Of a DNA stretch of 64,000 bases, positions 1-11,721 are shown in pieces (position 1 is the stretch's first letter; every line of letters starts with the position of its first letter). The DNA comes from Scylla paramamosain. Lineage: Eukaryota; Arthropoda; Malacostraca; Decapoda; Portunidae. The notes beneath the pieces were generated by a model that worked only from the letters and a program-made list of their open reading frames with translations, made no database searches and was not told the origin of the DNA. Position numbers and translations under genes: made by a program. The stretch spans positions 11,606,470 through 11,670,469 of the forward strand of contig NC_087178.1 of the NCBI RefSeq assembly GCF_035594125.1, written 5' to 3'.

Positions 1-1209
1 TTGGTGCAACACCCTACTCATATTCCTGACCGTCTTGAAGATACGCCCAACATTCTCGACCTTTTCCTGACCTCTAATCCTGCTTATGCTGTCACCCTTT
101 CTTCTTTGTTGGGCTCCTCCGATCACAATCTCATATCTTTATCTTGTCCTATTGCTCCAATCATATCGCAATAGGGGGATCCTCAGGATCCCCATAAGCG
201 AAGGTGCCTCTGGCATTTTGCCTCTGCTAGTTGGGGGGACCTGAGGAGGTATTTTGCTGATTTTCCTTGGAATGACTATTGCTTCCGTGTCAGAGACACG
301 TCTTTGTGTGCTGAGCGCATAACAGAGGTGATAGTGTCTGGCATGGAGGTGTACACTCCTCACCCTTTTTCTCGTCCTAAACCTTCTAAACCTTGGATTA
401 ACACAGCTTGTTCTCATGCTATACATGATAGAGAAGTGGCCCACAAAAGGTACTTAAGCCTTCCATCACCAGAATCTCATGCACTTTATATTTCTGCCCA
501 GAACCATGCCAAGCCTGTTCTCCAACTAGCCAAAAACTCCTTCATTAACAAAAAGTGTCAAAACCTTTCAAGATCTAACTCCCCTCGTGACTTCTGGCAT
601 CTAGCCAAAAAAATCTCCAATAACTTTGCTTCTTCTTTCCCTCCTCTATTTCAACCAGATGGCACCACTGCTATCACATCTATTTCTGAAACTGAACTCT
701 TCGCTCAAACCTTTGCTGAAAACGCTACCTTGGACAATTCTGGGCTTGTTCCTCCCTCTCCTTCACCCTCTGACTACTTCATGCCACCTGTTAAAATTCT
801 TTGCAATGATGTTTTCCATGCCCTTGCTGTCCTAAACCCTCAGAAGGCTTATGGACCTGATGGGGTCCCTCCTATTGTTCTCTGAAACTGTGCCTCCATG
901 CTTGCACCTTGCCTAGTCAAACCCTTTCAGCTCTGTCTGTCAACATCTACCTTTCCTTCTTGCTGGAAGTTTGCTTACATTCAACCTGTTCCTAAAAAGG
1001 GTGACTGTTCTAATCCCTCAAACTACCATCCTATTCCTTTAATTTCCTGCCTATCTAAAGTTTTTTAATCTATCCTCAACAGGAAGATTCTTAAACATCT
1101 ATCACTTCACAACCTTCTATCTGATCGCCAGTATGGTGATCTTCTGGCTTTCCTTACTGAGTCTTGGTCATCCTCTTTTAGAGATTTTGGTGAAACTTTT
1201 GCTGTTGCC

Positions 1210-1863
1210 TTGGACATATCAAAAGCTTTTGATAGAGTCTGGCACAAAGCTTTGATTTCCAAACCACCCTCCTACGGTTTCTATCCTTCCCTCTGTAACT
1301 TCATCTCAAGTTTCCTTTCTGACCATTCTATTGCTGCTGTGGTAGACAGTCACTGTTCTTCTCCTAATTCTCCTATTAACAGTGGTGTTCCTCAGGGTTC
1401 TGTCCTGTCACCCACTCTCTTCTTATTATTCATTAATGATCTTCTAAACCAAACTTCTTGTCCTATCCACTCCTATAATGATGATACCACCCTGTACTTT
1501 GCCACGTCTTTTAATAGACGTCCAACCCTTCAGGAGGTGAACATTTTACGCAGGGAAGCCACAGAACACTTGACTTCTGATCTTTCTAAAATTTCTGATT
1601 GGGGCAGAGCAAACTTGGTATTGTTCAATGCCTCAAAAACTCAATTCCTCCATCTATCAACTCGACACAACCTTCCAGACAACTATCCCCTCTTCTTCAA
1701 TGACACCCAACTGTTCCCCTCTTCTACACTGAACATCCTCGGTCTGTCCTTTACTTATAATCTGAACTGGAAACCTCATATCTCATCTCTAGCTAAAACA
1801 GGTTCTATGAAGTTAGGCGTTCTGAGACGTCTCCGCCAGTTTTTCTCATTCCCCAGCTGCTAA
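1210..1863 (+). pseudogene. LINE-A reverse transcriptase domain (degraded)
   Basis: This 217-residue open stretch holds the RT core. Motif A is DISKAFDRVWHKAL (residues 2-15, Asp of FDRV). Motif B' is GVPQGSVLSPTLFLLFIND (59-77). Motif C is YNDD (89-92), where active non-LTR RTs normally have F/YADD, so one residue beside the catalytic Asp pair has changed. In a live element the enzyme would perform target-primed reverse transcription together with the upstream endonuclease. The N-terminal RT blocks lie upstream in a frame interrupted by a stop near 1067, and the thumb and C-terminal part continue in another frame after 1863. This is therefore not a translatable full protein. The start given is simply the first Met and not a biological start. 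Confidence 0.85.
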
Positions 1864-2084
1864 CTCTGTACAAGGGCCTTATCCGTTCATGTAAGGAGTA
1901 TGCTTCACATGTCTGGGGGGGTTCCACTCATACTGCTCTTCTAGACAGGGTGGAATCAAAAGCTTTTCGTCTCATCAACTCCTCGCCTCTAACTGACTGT
2001 CTTCAGCCTCTCTCTTATGTTGCATATCTAGCTGTCTTCTACCGCTATTTTCATGCTAACTGCTCTTCTGATCTTGTTAACTGC

Positions 2085-2092
2085 ATGCCTCC
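2085..2092. repeat. hAT target-site duplication, left copy
   Basis: The 8-mer ATGCCTCC immediately precedes the TAGGGTTTCC terminus and is repeated exactly at 5574-5581 after the other terminus. An 8-bp duplication is the hAT signature. Confidence 0.95.
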
Positions 2093-2102
2093 TAGGGTTT
2101 CC

Positions 2103-2212
2103 TTCCCGGGATCCCGAGATCCCGGGATCCCGGGATCCCGGCCATAAATGGGCTTTTTTTCCTTCCCGGGAAATATGTGAAATCCCGGGAAATCCCGGGA
2201 AACTTCTTTTTA
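2103..2212. repeat. hAT left subterminal palindromic GGGATCCC array
   Basis: This stretch contains repeated CCCGGGATCCCG and AATCCCGGGAAA units directly inside the left terminus. The right end has the matching CCCGGGATCCCGGGAAA and CGGAATCCCGGGAT units. Subterminal repeats of hAT elements are known transposase-binding sites, so that role is a reasonable inference here. Confidence 0.8.
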
Positions 2213-2250
2213 TTATTTTTTTCTTATGTCAGCTAAAAAATACGAAAATG

Positions 2251-2833
<583 letters not shown>

Positions 2834-4768
2834 ATGGCAGACGAGGCAGAAGCAACAACCAGTACTGAGTCTTATGCATGGAAATATTTTGAAAAACTTA
2901 AATGTGAAGAATCGTCACGATGTAAAAAGTGTCATGCAGTTATAAAGTGCAGAGGATGGTCTACCAGTGGTATGATCCATCATCTCAAGAGCAAACATTC
3001 AATTGAAAAAACAGAAAATCTCAAACGTCCTTCAGACAGGTCTCATGATAAAGATACGAGTGAGGTGAAGAGGAATTCTGTGCGACAGAAAATGACTGAT
3101 TTTTTGAAAAAGGAGGAGACGAAGGAAGAAATCGTTGGGAAGCTAGCTGCAGTAGATGGATTTTCCATAAATGCCATTGCCAAGAGTGAGTTCATAAAGA
3201 CATCAATGCTTGCAAGGGGATACAAATTGCCTCAAAGTCCAACTCTTGTTATGGATCTTGTACATAAGCAGTACAATGTTGCAAAAGAAAGGGTGATATT
3301 TGATATTAACAAAAGGAAGAATGTTGGGGTTAGGTTTGGATTATCTCTTGATGAGTATACTTCACTAAAAAACAAGAGATACATGAACATAAATTTACAT
3401 ACTAGTGATACCTTTTGGAATCTAGGAATGGCTAGAATTACAGGTTCACTACCAGCAGAGACTGCAGTTGAGGTAGTTGAGAATAAGTTAGCCGAGTTTC
3501 AGGTAAACTTGGAAAGAGATGTAGTTGCATGTGTAACTGATGGAGCCAGCGTCATGGTTAAATTTGGCAAACTGATTAAGACCTGTCATCACATGTGTTA
3601 TGCTCATGGAATACATCTTGCTGTTTGTGATGTTCTTTACAAGAAAACAGATGGTAACTTAGTTAGTTTGGAAAGGAGAAATGTTACCCATCTCCAAGAA
3701 GAGGAAGCTGATGATGTGGAAGCTGTGCCAGAGGAAGAAGAGTTGAGTAGTATGATAGAGGTGGTATCAGATGAGGATTTGGAAAATATTAGGTTAGAGG
3801 ATCTGGAAGATGATGAAGTAGGGAACATAGATTTGTCTGTCACCATCAACAAAGTCAGGAAAATTGTAAAGATTTTTAGAAAATCACCCACAAGAAATGA
3901 GAAGCTGCAGATGTATGTTGTTAGTGAATATGGCAAAGAACTGATGCTAAAACTCGACTCAAAGACAAGGTGGAACAGCTTGCTAGACATGCTAGAGCGA
4001 TTTCTCAAAGTAAAAAACTCAGTTGCTAAAGCTATGATTGACTGTAATATGGAAATGAACATCACAAATGGGGAATTAAAAGTGCTGAATGACTTAGTAA
4101 CAGCACTGCAACCAGTGAAACTAGGGGCAGAGAGGATGGGATGCAGAGGTACAACTATTCTTAGTGCTGAAGGTGTGTTTTCATTCATGTTGAAAGAATT
4201 GAATGAACAAAAGTCATAATTTTCAATGAAGCTGCAAAATTCTCTCTATAGCAGAATAAATGAAAGGAGGAGTGCGGTTCTCGTAGGCCTTATGAAATAC
4301 CTGCATTGTGGTAAGGCTTATAACAGCTGTGAGGAAAGATTACCATTAGCTTTACCCCGTAAGTCTGCCATCGTGGAGTCAGCTAAACAGCTGTTAGGAA
4401 GACTGTTTCAAGTAAGTGATGAAGAAGCTACAACTAGTGATAATGTGGAAACATCTGTAAATCAACAAAGCTCACTCACTGATAGATCTATGGCAGCCAT
4501 AGATCAGATTCAGACACAAAGTACAAAAAAGAGAAGTGAATGTAACTACATTGGGAAGGAATTCAGTGTATTTGAGGCAACTGGGGACAGAACACAGAAT
4601 TTAGAAAAATTGTTCCAGGCTCTCAACTCTGTACCACCAACGTCAGTTGAATCTGAAAGGGCTTTTTCAGCAGCTGGCCTTTTTATTACCAAACTAAGAT
4701 CAAAGCTCAGTGATCGTAGTATTGACTGTTTGTGCTTTTTGAAGAGTTATTTCAAAAATAATTCTTAG
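2834..4768 (+). pseudogene. hAT transposase with BED zinc finger, one in-frame stop
   Basis: The frame opens at ATG 2834 and reaches a TAA at 4217-4219. The same frame then continues to 4768, about 644 codons in all and a normal hAT length. A BED finger is visible (C30-x2-C33-x16-H50-x4-H55). The RNase H-fold core follows: SLDEYTS carries D173 and VTDGASVM carries D236, the positions of the first two catalytic acids. An acidic insertion lies around residues 290-340. The KTRWNSLLDML motif is typical of the family. The C-terminal dimerisation region PPTSVESERAFSAAG is conserved after the stop. The enzyme would bind the terminal repeats and excise the element in the nucleus. Only one visible lesion separates it from an open frame. 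Assembly error, a spliced-out short intron or real decay all remain possible. Confidence 0.9.
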
Positions 4769-5052
4769 GGTGTATGACTGCATTTGCAGCTGTGATTTTT
4801 TTTTTTTTTTTTTTTTTTTAATCTACAGGCCATTCCATACTCTAGCATTGGGTGTTTAAAGTCCCACTTCCCTCTTTTCGTTTACCATGTCTGGAAAGTT
4901 GGGCCTAAATTCCAAATATTCTTTTTATGATTTTGTATGTGCATTACGGAATTTTCATTTTCTTCAGCTTTATTCAAATACACTGGGAAAATACCAGATA
5001 ATATCTACTCTTCTTTAATTTCAGGGCATTTCGGAACTTTCAGTATTTTCAT

Positions 5053-5083
<31 letters not shown>

Positions 5084-5489
5084 TTCACTTTTTAGGTTTT
5101 GTGGAATATGGTGTTCAAATTATTTTACATATGTTATTGAATATATGCAAAAGTTATTCCATAGTTTCATTTTCTGTGTAGTTTACAGTCTTGTGGAGCA
5201 AGATGGCTTGATGGGGGTCAGTGGAGGTGGCCAGTGCTACTGGCCAAGCTTCTATATGGATATGGTAATATGCAAAAATTCATATTCTATACGTATTAGG
5301 AAACTCTATGTCATTTAAAAATACTTATTTCACACTTTCACAGGGTAAGTAACAGCGTATTTTTTCTGTCTTTTGTTGTGCCCTTGAGTCGCTCCTGTTA
5401 CTGTAAAAAAAAAAAAAAAAAAAAAAGTACTACTGAGGTTCATTTACGAATTACGATAGAGAAGGAGTATTAGCAAACATTATCTGCTA
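4769..5489 (+). other. hAT 3' non-coding region
   Basis: AT-rich sequence after the transposase with a poly(T) run (about 4777-4799), an (ATTT)n tract (5051-5084) and a poly(A) run (5405-5426). No coding potential was seen. Confidence 0.6.
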
Positions 5490-5545
5490 CGGGAAATCCC
5501 GGGATCCCGGGAAATGTCTTGATTTTTCCCGGAATCCCGGGATGC
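5490..5545. repeat. hAT right subterminal GGGATCCC palindromes
   Basis: Counterpart of the left array: a GGGAAATCCCGGGATCCCGG motif followed by a CCCGGAATCCCGGG unit, 20 to 80 bp inside the right terminus. Confidence 0.8.
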
Positions 5546-5573
5546 TATAAAATCCCAAAAACAGGAAACCCTA

Positions 5574-5581
5574 ATGCCTCC
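5574..5581. repeat. hAT target-site duplication, right copy
   Basis: ATGCCTCC, identical to 2085-2092. Confidence 0.95.
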
Positions 5582-5898
5582 CCTCCTCCTGCGGCCTCGC
5601 TGCACAAGACTTTCTTTTTTCTCTCACCCCTATTCTGTCCACCTCTCTAATGCAAGAGTTAACCAGTATTCTCAATCATTCATCCCTTTCTCTGGTAAAC
5701 TCTGGAACTCCCTGCCTGCTTCTGTATTTCCACCTTCCTATGACTTAAATTCATTGAAGAGGGAGGTTTCAAGACACTTATTCATCAATTTTTGACCACT
5801 GCTTTGACCCTTTTATGGGACTGGCATTTCAGTGGGCATATTTTTTATTGGATTTTTGTTGCCCTTGGCCAGTGTCCTTCCTACATAACAAAAAAAAA
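5582..5898 (+). mobile_element. LINE-A copy 1, 3' part and tail
   Basis: Continuation of the LINE interrupted at 2092. It encodes the conserved C-terminal block (SVHLSNARVNQYSQSFIPFS, then KLWNSLPASVFPP) ending in a TGA after HLFINF at about 5795. A 3' UTR of roughly 90 bp and an A-rich tail (5888-5898) follow. The C-terminal block matches the minus-strand LINE-A copies at 15190 and 47545. Confidence 0.88.
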
Positions 5899-5904
5899 AC
5901 TACC

Positions 5905-6660
5905 ACTACACCCATATATTTAGAACTGGTATTGTATTTAAAAAGTCAAAACTTCCTCAGTGCCTTTAGATGGTTCACAAGCAGACAGGGTCAACCACAA
6001 CTTATATTAAGTGACAATGTAACAACCTTCATCACTCATCACTGCTGCCAATTACATCAAGAAAATTATGCTAGACCCTCAGATAAAAATTATTTGACCT
6101 CAGTTAATTGTAAATGGAAATTCATCCTAGCTTGAACCCCTGGTTTGGTGCCATACGGGAAAGGTTAATAGGAACAGTAAAAAATGGATTAAGAAAGGTC
6201 CTTGACAAGGCTTTTGTCACATTTGATGAACTATACACTATTATATTACAGTTAGAATCCACTATAAATGATAGGCCCTTAACTTATGTAAATAGTGACA
6301 TTAAATCAATACCACAACTCCTTAATTATTAAAAGACAGATGATTTAAAGTTTTTCCTAATCAATTTACATTAGAGGAAATATCCAATCCATCCTATGGT
6401 TCCACACATAGTTTAAAAGAAAGGATCAGTTATATGAACAAGTTACTAAATGATTTGTAGAAAAGGTGGGTTTCAAAATATCTTTTATCACTGAGGGAGT
6501 CCCATAGGTGTATAATAGCCAAGGAAGGTATAACATAGTCACAAGCCAGGGAAATTGTCCTCATTCATGATGATGCACTATGGTCCAGATGGAAATTTGG
6601 TAAAATCACTGGCATTAAAATCAACTTAAAGTTAAAACAACTTAAAAGGACAGATCATCA
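5905..6660 (+). pseudogene. BEL/Pao retroelement integrase remnant
   Basis: Fragments in shifted frames match the end of a BEL/Pao polyprotein. At about 5985-6035, GQPQLILSDNVTTF carries the integrase aspartate. At about 6125-6200, NPWFGAIRERLIGTVKNGL carries the region with the catalytic Glu. LESTINDRPLTYVNSD at about 6250-6300 is the typical integrase C-terminal extension. At about 6555-6620, a frame reading IVLIHDDALWSRWKFGKI resembles the conserved post-integrase domain of BEL/Pao. Stops and shifts (for example after QLLNY at 6330) show it is inactive. No LTR was recognised. Confidence 0.8.
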
Positions 6661-7429
6661 ATTATTATATAGATAAATAAATAGATATGTTGATTAACTT
6701 TATTTCATTGTTATCATTATTATTTTTAATGTTATTTTAATGTTATGTTACCTAGGTTGTGCCCTGCCTGGGCTACCCACTTGCACAGTGGAAAAAAGCA
6801 TTAAATAAGTTAAATTATTAATTCAGGACACTCACTGAGTCACAGTAATATTTAAATTGATAATATAAATGCAAAAAATTTAACTTACTTAAGGCACCCA
6901 AAATGTTTACTATAACAATAGAGTTGACACAGCAGACTGGCTGGAAATGTGGAGAAGGATTGAAGGAGGCGTGTGCAGGGCAGCAGCAACAATGCAGAGT
7001 TGCCAACAAAAAATTTTGCAAGGCACCAGCATAAGAAAAAAAAGGCGCTAAATTGCAGGTGAATATTTTGAAGTATGGCGCTAAATAGAACAAAAAAGGA
7101 GGCTAGTTATGGAATAAAAAACTTAAATCTTTGGCGTTAGATTATTATGAAAATCGCTATATTTAGCGTCAAAAGTGCTAAGTTGGCAACATTAGGCCTG
7201 ATCTAGAAGCTTCTAGTTGCCAACTTGACAGTTCAGATATGGCAAGCTTTGGCAATCCAAAACAAGTTTCAGCTTGCATGTGGTTTGTGGGTATGTTTGT
7301 ATTTGCAAAAGTAAATTTGTGGGGATTTTGCCACAAATGCAAATCCACAAACAAAAATGACCTGCAATTGCTGAAATGACCTGCTCTGGTATTTACCAGA
7401 GTGCCCAGCTCTGGTAATTACCTTGTTGT
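6661..7429. other. AT-rich non-coding interval
   Basis: No coding region, RNA gene or recognised element. Open stretches here are short and lack any family motif. Confidence 0.5.
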
Positions 7430-7880
7430 ATTGTACAAGGTCTGAGCTAAAGCTCATTTGTCCTGTCTCCATATCTACAATTATCCAATTTCTATTTAAA
7501 TTTGCTCACACTGATAGCTGTAACCACTTCCTCACTTAATCTATTCCAAGGATCAGTGCTTCAACTCAGGAAACTGAAATATTTACTCTTAATCTTTTTT
7601 GTATGTCCTCTCGTACATCTTGTTCCCTCATTTACAAGCATCTCCAAAACTTGTCCATCTATATTTTCCATATGGTTTATTAATTTGTACATTGTTATCA
7701 AGTCTTCCCATTCTGCTTTCTCTTCCAATGTTGTTAATCTCATTTCTTGCAGTATCTCTTCATAAGTCTTCTTCTCCAGTTCTGGGACCATTTTCATTGC
7801 TGTCCTCTATATTCTATCCAATTTCCTTCTATTTTTCTTCCTATGTGGAGACCATAAGAATGTAGCATGCTCCAACTTTG
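7430..7880 (-). mobile_element. LINE-B 3' fragment
   Basis: The minus-strand translation (residues from 7797 downward) includes MVPELEKKTYEEILQEM, then DLITMYKLINHMENIDGQ and CTRGHTKKIK. This matches the RT C-terminal region seen in the better LINE-B copies at 43518-43817 and 49214-49561. The + strand phrase TTTGTCCTGTCTCCATATCT also recurs in those copies. The fragment is strongly 5'-truncated. Confidence 0.82.
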
Positions 7881-7894
7881 GGTGTATTGTCATG

Positions 7895-8855
7895 ATAAAT
7901 AGAAGGATTGGGTTTTGAGGCACTAAATACCATTAAATTTACTCAGCCAAAGTCAAGGTGTTCCGTGGCTTCCCTACATGAATTACCTAATTCCTGAAGG
8001 GTTGGATGTCTAAGATAAAATGAGGAATAGTGTAGAGTAATATCATTAGCATAGGAGTGGATAGGACAACAGGTTTGGCTAAGATAATTGATTAGTAATA
8101 GAATAAGAGTGGGTGACAGAACAGAGCCTTGAAGAACACCACTATTAACACACTGAAGAACAATGACTGCAACAGTAGAATAGTCTGATAGGAAACTTGA
8201 GATGAAGGTACAGAGACAGATAGAAGGTGTATGGGGACAGTTTTGAAATTAAAACTTTAAGCTAGACTTTATCAAATGCTTTTGATATGTCTAAAGCAAC
8301 AGTTTCACCAAAATTCCTAAAACAGGCTGAGTTAGAAAAACCAGAAGATCACTGGTAGAATGGAAACAATGGTTGTTTAAAAATCTTCCTGTTAAGCATA
8401 GATTAGAAAACTTTAGAAGAGCAGAGAATTAAAGTAATAAGATAATAGTTTGAAGGGTTAGATCAGTGACCTGTTTTAGGAACAGGCTGAATGTTGGCAA
8501 ATTTCCAGCAAAAAGAGAAAGGTAGATGGTGAGAGAGTTTGACCAGGCAAGGTGGAAACACAGAGGCACAGTTTTAGAGAACAATTGGAAATATGCCATC
8601 AGGTCCAAACACTTTCCATGGATTACAGCCAGCATGAATCTTGATAAGAGGTATGAAATAGTAGGATGGTGGAGGAAAGGGAGGAACAAATTCAGAATCA
8701 TCAAGAGTACAGTTTTTAGCAAAAGGTTTGAACAGAGTTCAGCTTTAGAAATAGTAGATGAGATGGCAGTGGTGTCTTCAGATTGAAACAGAGGAGGGAA
8801 AGATGAAGAAGAGATTGATATAGATATATGGCTAGATGCCAGCAGTCACAAAGGG
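7895..8855 (-). mobile_element. LINE-A fragment, degraded
   Basis: On the minus strand the pieces are in LINE-A order: linker near 8850 (DFWHLA-like), pre-RT, the RT segment around the KAFD motif near 8270-8300, the GVPQGS region near 8110-8140, and the Y-x-DD region near 8045-8065. Frames are broken throughout and several small deletions are present. The longest open piece (8429-8722) is not in a coherent RT frame. Confidence 0.75.
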
Positions 8856-9453
8856 TGTTAATTGGTACTCATTTATATGAATGTAATATATACATGAAAT
8901 ATAAAGTTTAAATAACAGATTTCATCAAGGTTCAATAAACTCAATACTCATGAGTTATTTTGGCATCATCCTCTGGTCCTTTGGATACATTGTGTTGGGA
9001 TGTTGATGGCTCTCGGAGCACAGGTGTGTTTGTCAGCTGGCTCTGCCAAGCAAGATAATGAAAGCCAGGATTACTAAAACTAAATATCCCATAATCAGGT
9101 TAATTTTAGCACAACAGTAACAATAACAATGCTTTTCCTTATCAGTGTATGTCTATAGTAAGGTCTCAAGTTATGTCGGTTTCAGCTTATGTCATGTTCA
9201 TAAATCAGTGCAACTGAAAATGGAGGGAAAAAAAAAAATCTCATGGATTTCTGGAAAGATTGCAATTTTTACAGTGGTATGAAAAAAAGAGGAAAGTCTT
9301 GGTCTAAAGTGACATGGTCAAACAGGAATGGTGCATGGAAAATGTGTGCCCTAATCTTAGAGATTTTTAAGGATTTGATTATGAAAGTGTACATGAGGCT
9401 AAGTGTAGCTGTGTATACTTGGAAATAACTTAAATCTTGACATTAATTAAACT
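8856..9453. other. Non-coding interval, possible Tigger terminus
   Basis: No gene recognised. At about 9160-9215 the sequence AAGGTCTCAAGTTATGTCGG resembles the terminal region of Tigger/pogo-type elements, and a Tigger transposase tail follows at 9454. This association is inferred. Confidence 0.35.
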
Positions 9454-9830
9454 GACATAAATGAGCTTCTTGAATATGAAGATAAGGAATTGAGCAATGA
9501 AGATCTGATGGCAGTTGGGAAACAGGTGGAGGATGATAAAAATGAGGCAGAACCACTGCAACAGTTCACACTAAAAGTGGCATATCCTTTAGAATCCCTG
9601 AAGAAAATAACAGATGAATCTGAAGAACAGGATCCCAACACTGAATGTTTTGCTAGCTTACAAAGGAATGGAATATGTGGTATCTAGTTGGTGGCAAATC
9701 TACAAGATGAAGCATTATGCTGCCAAGCAATCTTTAAATACAGCAACTATGCCTCAACCATATCCCAAATTCTATTCTCCATCTAAAGAATCATCCCCTT
9801 CCTGAGAATCATCTAAATTCTGAGATTCAA
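9454..9830 (+). pseudogene. Tigger/pogo-like transposase C-terminal remnant
   Basis: From 9454 the frame reads DINELLEYEDKELSNEDLMA, then EEQDPNTECF, ending at 9687. After a frame change, QIYKMKHYAAKQS continues to about 9805. This order (ELL...EELTNEDLM, a FEEQDPNxERF-like block, then a Y-x-QIY-x-EKK tail) is characteristic of the C-terminus of Tigger transposases of the Tc1/mariner-pogo group. The DDE core is not present, so this is a 5'-deleted relic. Confidence 0.7.
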
Positions 9831-10057
9831 CACCAGCTTGAAGTTTAGATTTAGACCCAGAATCTCTAGAGGCAATTCTGACTCCAACTTCAACACAAAA
9901 GCAGGTATGTGCTACATCAATTCAACTTTTCCTTGATTAGTCAGAGATTCTACTAATTATTTTTATTTATGTTAAAGATAGGAATGCAGCTGGTATTTTT
10001 TTCTTTAACATTTGTAAATGATTGATATAATCTAGCAGTAATAAAGTTTACTATAAT

Positions 10058-10375
10058 TCAAATCTTATTGTAAGATTAATAAAAATGTGCATGAATGTTA
10101 ATGTTAAGAGTTTTATTTATGTTGGCAGGATGAATGACTGAGGAGGTAGGTGAGCATGTGTGAGCAGCGTCACAGCTGACTGGTTTTAAATGTCCTGTGA
10201 CCTGTAACAAAATTTTGAAGAATTAAATCTTATTGTGAGATTAATGAAAATGCATGTGCATGTTAATATCAAGGAAGAAAATGTATGTTGGCAGGGTGAG
10301 TTAGAAAGCCTGCACGAGTAGTGTGGCAGATGACTGGCTGTGCCTTGTGACCCACCACAACAGTGGCGACATGCT
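10058..10375 (+). repeat. Diverged tandem duplication, about 165-bp period
   Basis: AAATCTTATTGTAAGATTAAT near 10060 recurs as AAATCTTATTGTGAGATTAA near 10225. The following landmarks keep their order in both copies: ATGTTGGCAGG, a cACAGCTGACTGG / CAGATGACTGG block, and TGTGACC. The two halves are only moderately similar, so the duplication is old. Confidence 0.6.
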
Positions 10376-11088
10376 ATAGTGTGGTGGACAGCAGAACACT
10401 GAAGACAAAAGCATTTTATTCTGTCAATAAAACTAAATTGGAAGGCTTTTGTTATGGCTAGTTGTTGTTAATTATCATTATTATTATATTAGATTTTCCT
10501 CCTCTCTGGCTGGAGGATGTAGAGAGGGATATATGAAAAGGAGATTGTACAAATTTTCTTCATTATCTATGTAGTATTACATCACTTTAACTGCAACTTT
10601 TCTTTTAAAGTAAAAAAATATGTTATCTGATAATGTGCCAACTTTTGCCATCTGTTGTGCTGGTGACAGTGGGTGCCATCACAGTGATGTTGGTGGCACT
10701 TGGGTGTATGGGTTGTTCATTTGGTGGTCTTGCCACAGAACAGGGTCATGTGTAAATTGTGTAAATGCACATCCACTCTCTGTGACGAATCCTCCCACTG
10801 TCCAACGGCATGTTATGGCCTCAAGCCGAGTAGTGTCGTTTACTGCCCCCTGGATGCCAGGCCTTATCAGGACCTGAGGAGGGAGTAAAGTTCACTACAT
10901 GGCTAATTACTCAAGTCCTCTGCAGCTGAATTGCATCAGGCAGCAGTAGCATTTAGAACATAACAGGGTCACTAACAAGGGATACAAGAAACTACTACAA
11001 AAGAGTGCCCACGAACACACAGGAGGGTCATTCACTGTTCACTGTGAGAGCTTGGCCTGCACACTCATGCAGCCAAGGAGTCACTTCC
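10376..11088. other. Non-coding interval
   Basis: No recognised gene or element. Open stretches at 10620-10888 have no family resemblance. Confidence 0.45.
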
Positions 11089-11125
11089 CTGGGTATGGTG
11101 TGTATTATACACACACCATACCCAG
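11089..11125. repeat. Perfect hairpin 1 (15-bp arms)
   Basis: CTGGGTATGGTGTGT (11089-11103) is followed after 7 nt by its exact reverse complement (11111-11125). Confidence 0.95.
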
Positions 11126-11128
11126 AGT

Positions 11129-11177
11129 ATAGGAGTCTCCAAAGTAGTCTCTGGTAGACTACTTTGGAGACTCCTAT
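11129..11177. repeat. Perfect hairpin 2 (22-bp arms)
   Basis: The 22-nt arm at 11129-11150 (core GGAGTCTCCAAAGTAGTC) is followed after 5 nt (CTGGT) by its exact reverse complement at 11156-11177. It lies 3 nt from hairpin 1. Confidence 0.95.
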
Positions 11178-11381
11178 TCTATATAAATGGACCGGTAATG
11201 ACTCATTTATCCCCTTAAAGGCAACTAAAACCAACTAACTGTTATCCCTTCCTAGTCTCTGTCAAATATTAGAACATGTCTCAGTATGTTTGTTCCATTC
11301 AAGTGCTGGGTAGTGACTGTGGAAAACGCACCTCTCCCTCTGCCAGTAAGGGGAGGGGGTACAAGGAAGTGGGGGCAGTGT

Positions 11382-11382
<1 letters not shown>

Positions 11383-11431
<49 letters not shown>
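11383..11431 (+). repeat. (CA)n microsatellite
   Basis: Uninterrupted AC/CA run of about 49 bp. Confidence 0.97.
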
Positions 11432-11433
<2 letters not shown>

Positions 11434-11679
11434 GACACCCACCCACACACTGTTCCCCATGCGGTCTTTGATTCTAAAAATTCTACTGATTAAATTAGAG
11501 AGACTAGATGAATACTGATTACTTCACTGTCAAGAGAAATTCTTCTAAATACTGAGTCTCAAATTTAATGGAAAAGGGGAAGTAAGGAAATTTATAGTGT
11601 AAAATTAAGTAATTGCGCAGCTAAATCTCTTAGGAGTTTCAGGCTGAATATGTACGTGACCAGGATGCATCTAAGTCTT

Positions 11680-11680
<1 letters not shown>

Positions 11681-11717
<37 letters not shown>
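11681..11717 (+). repeat. (CT)n microsatellite
   Basis: Uninterrupted CT run of about 37 bp. Confidence 0.97.

Positions 11718-11721
<4 letters not shown>

Larger units (their letters stand above)
1..2092 (+). mobile_element. LINE-A copy 1 (Jockey-like non-LTR retrotransposon), 5' part
   Basis: A LINE entering from the left window edge. Bases 1-171 encode the end of an APE-type endonuclease, including the Ser-Asp-His motif (SDHNLISL), and a TAG at 172-174 breaks the frame. The same frame then runs through a linker region to 885. Further pre-RT sequence (PKKGDCSNPSNYHPIPLIS) follows at about 990-1060 with a TAA near 1067. RT proper is at 1210-1863, and the C-terminal part at 1864-2092 is in another frame. 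The element resumes at 5582 after a hAT insertion, and the reading frame is continuous across the insertion apart from the duplicated 8 bp. The motifs FDRVWH and GVPQGSVLSP are shared with the other LINE-A copies at 7895, 15190, 32763 and 47545. The Jockey-like label is from motif resemblance only. Confidence 0.85.

Noticed and set aside
3637..4188. 183-codon minus-strand open frame opposite the hAT transposase
   Set aside because: Ser-rich antisense of a well-supported transposase.
7000..7200. Repeated GGCGCTAAA-like phrases suggesting a structured RNA
   Set aside because: Spacing is irregular and no stable symmetric arms were found by eye.
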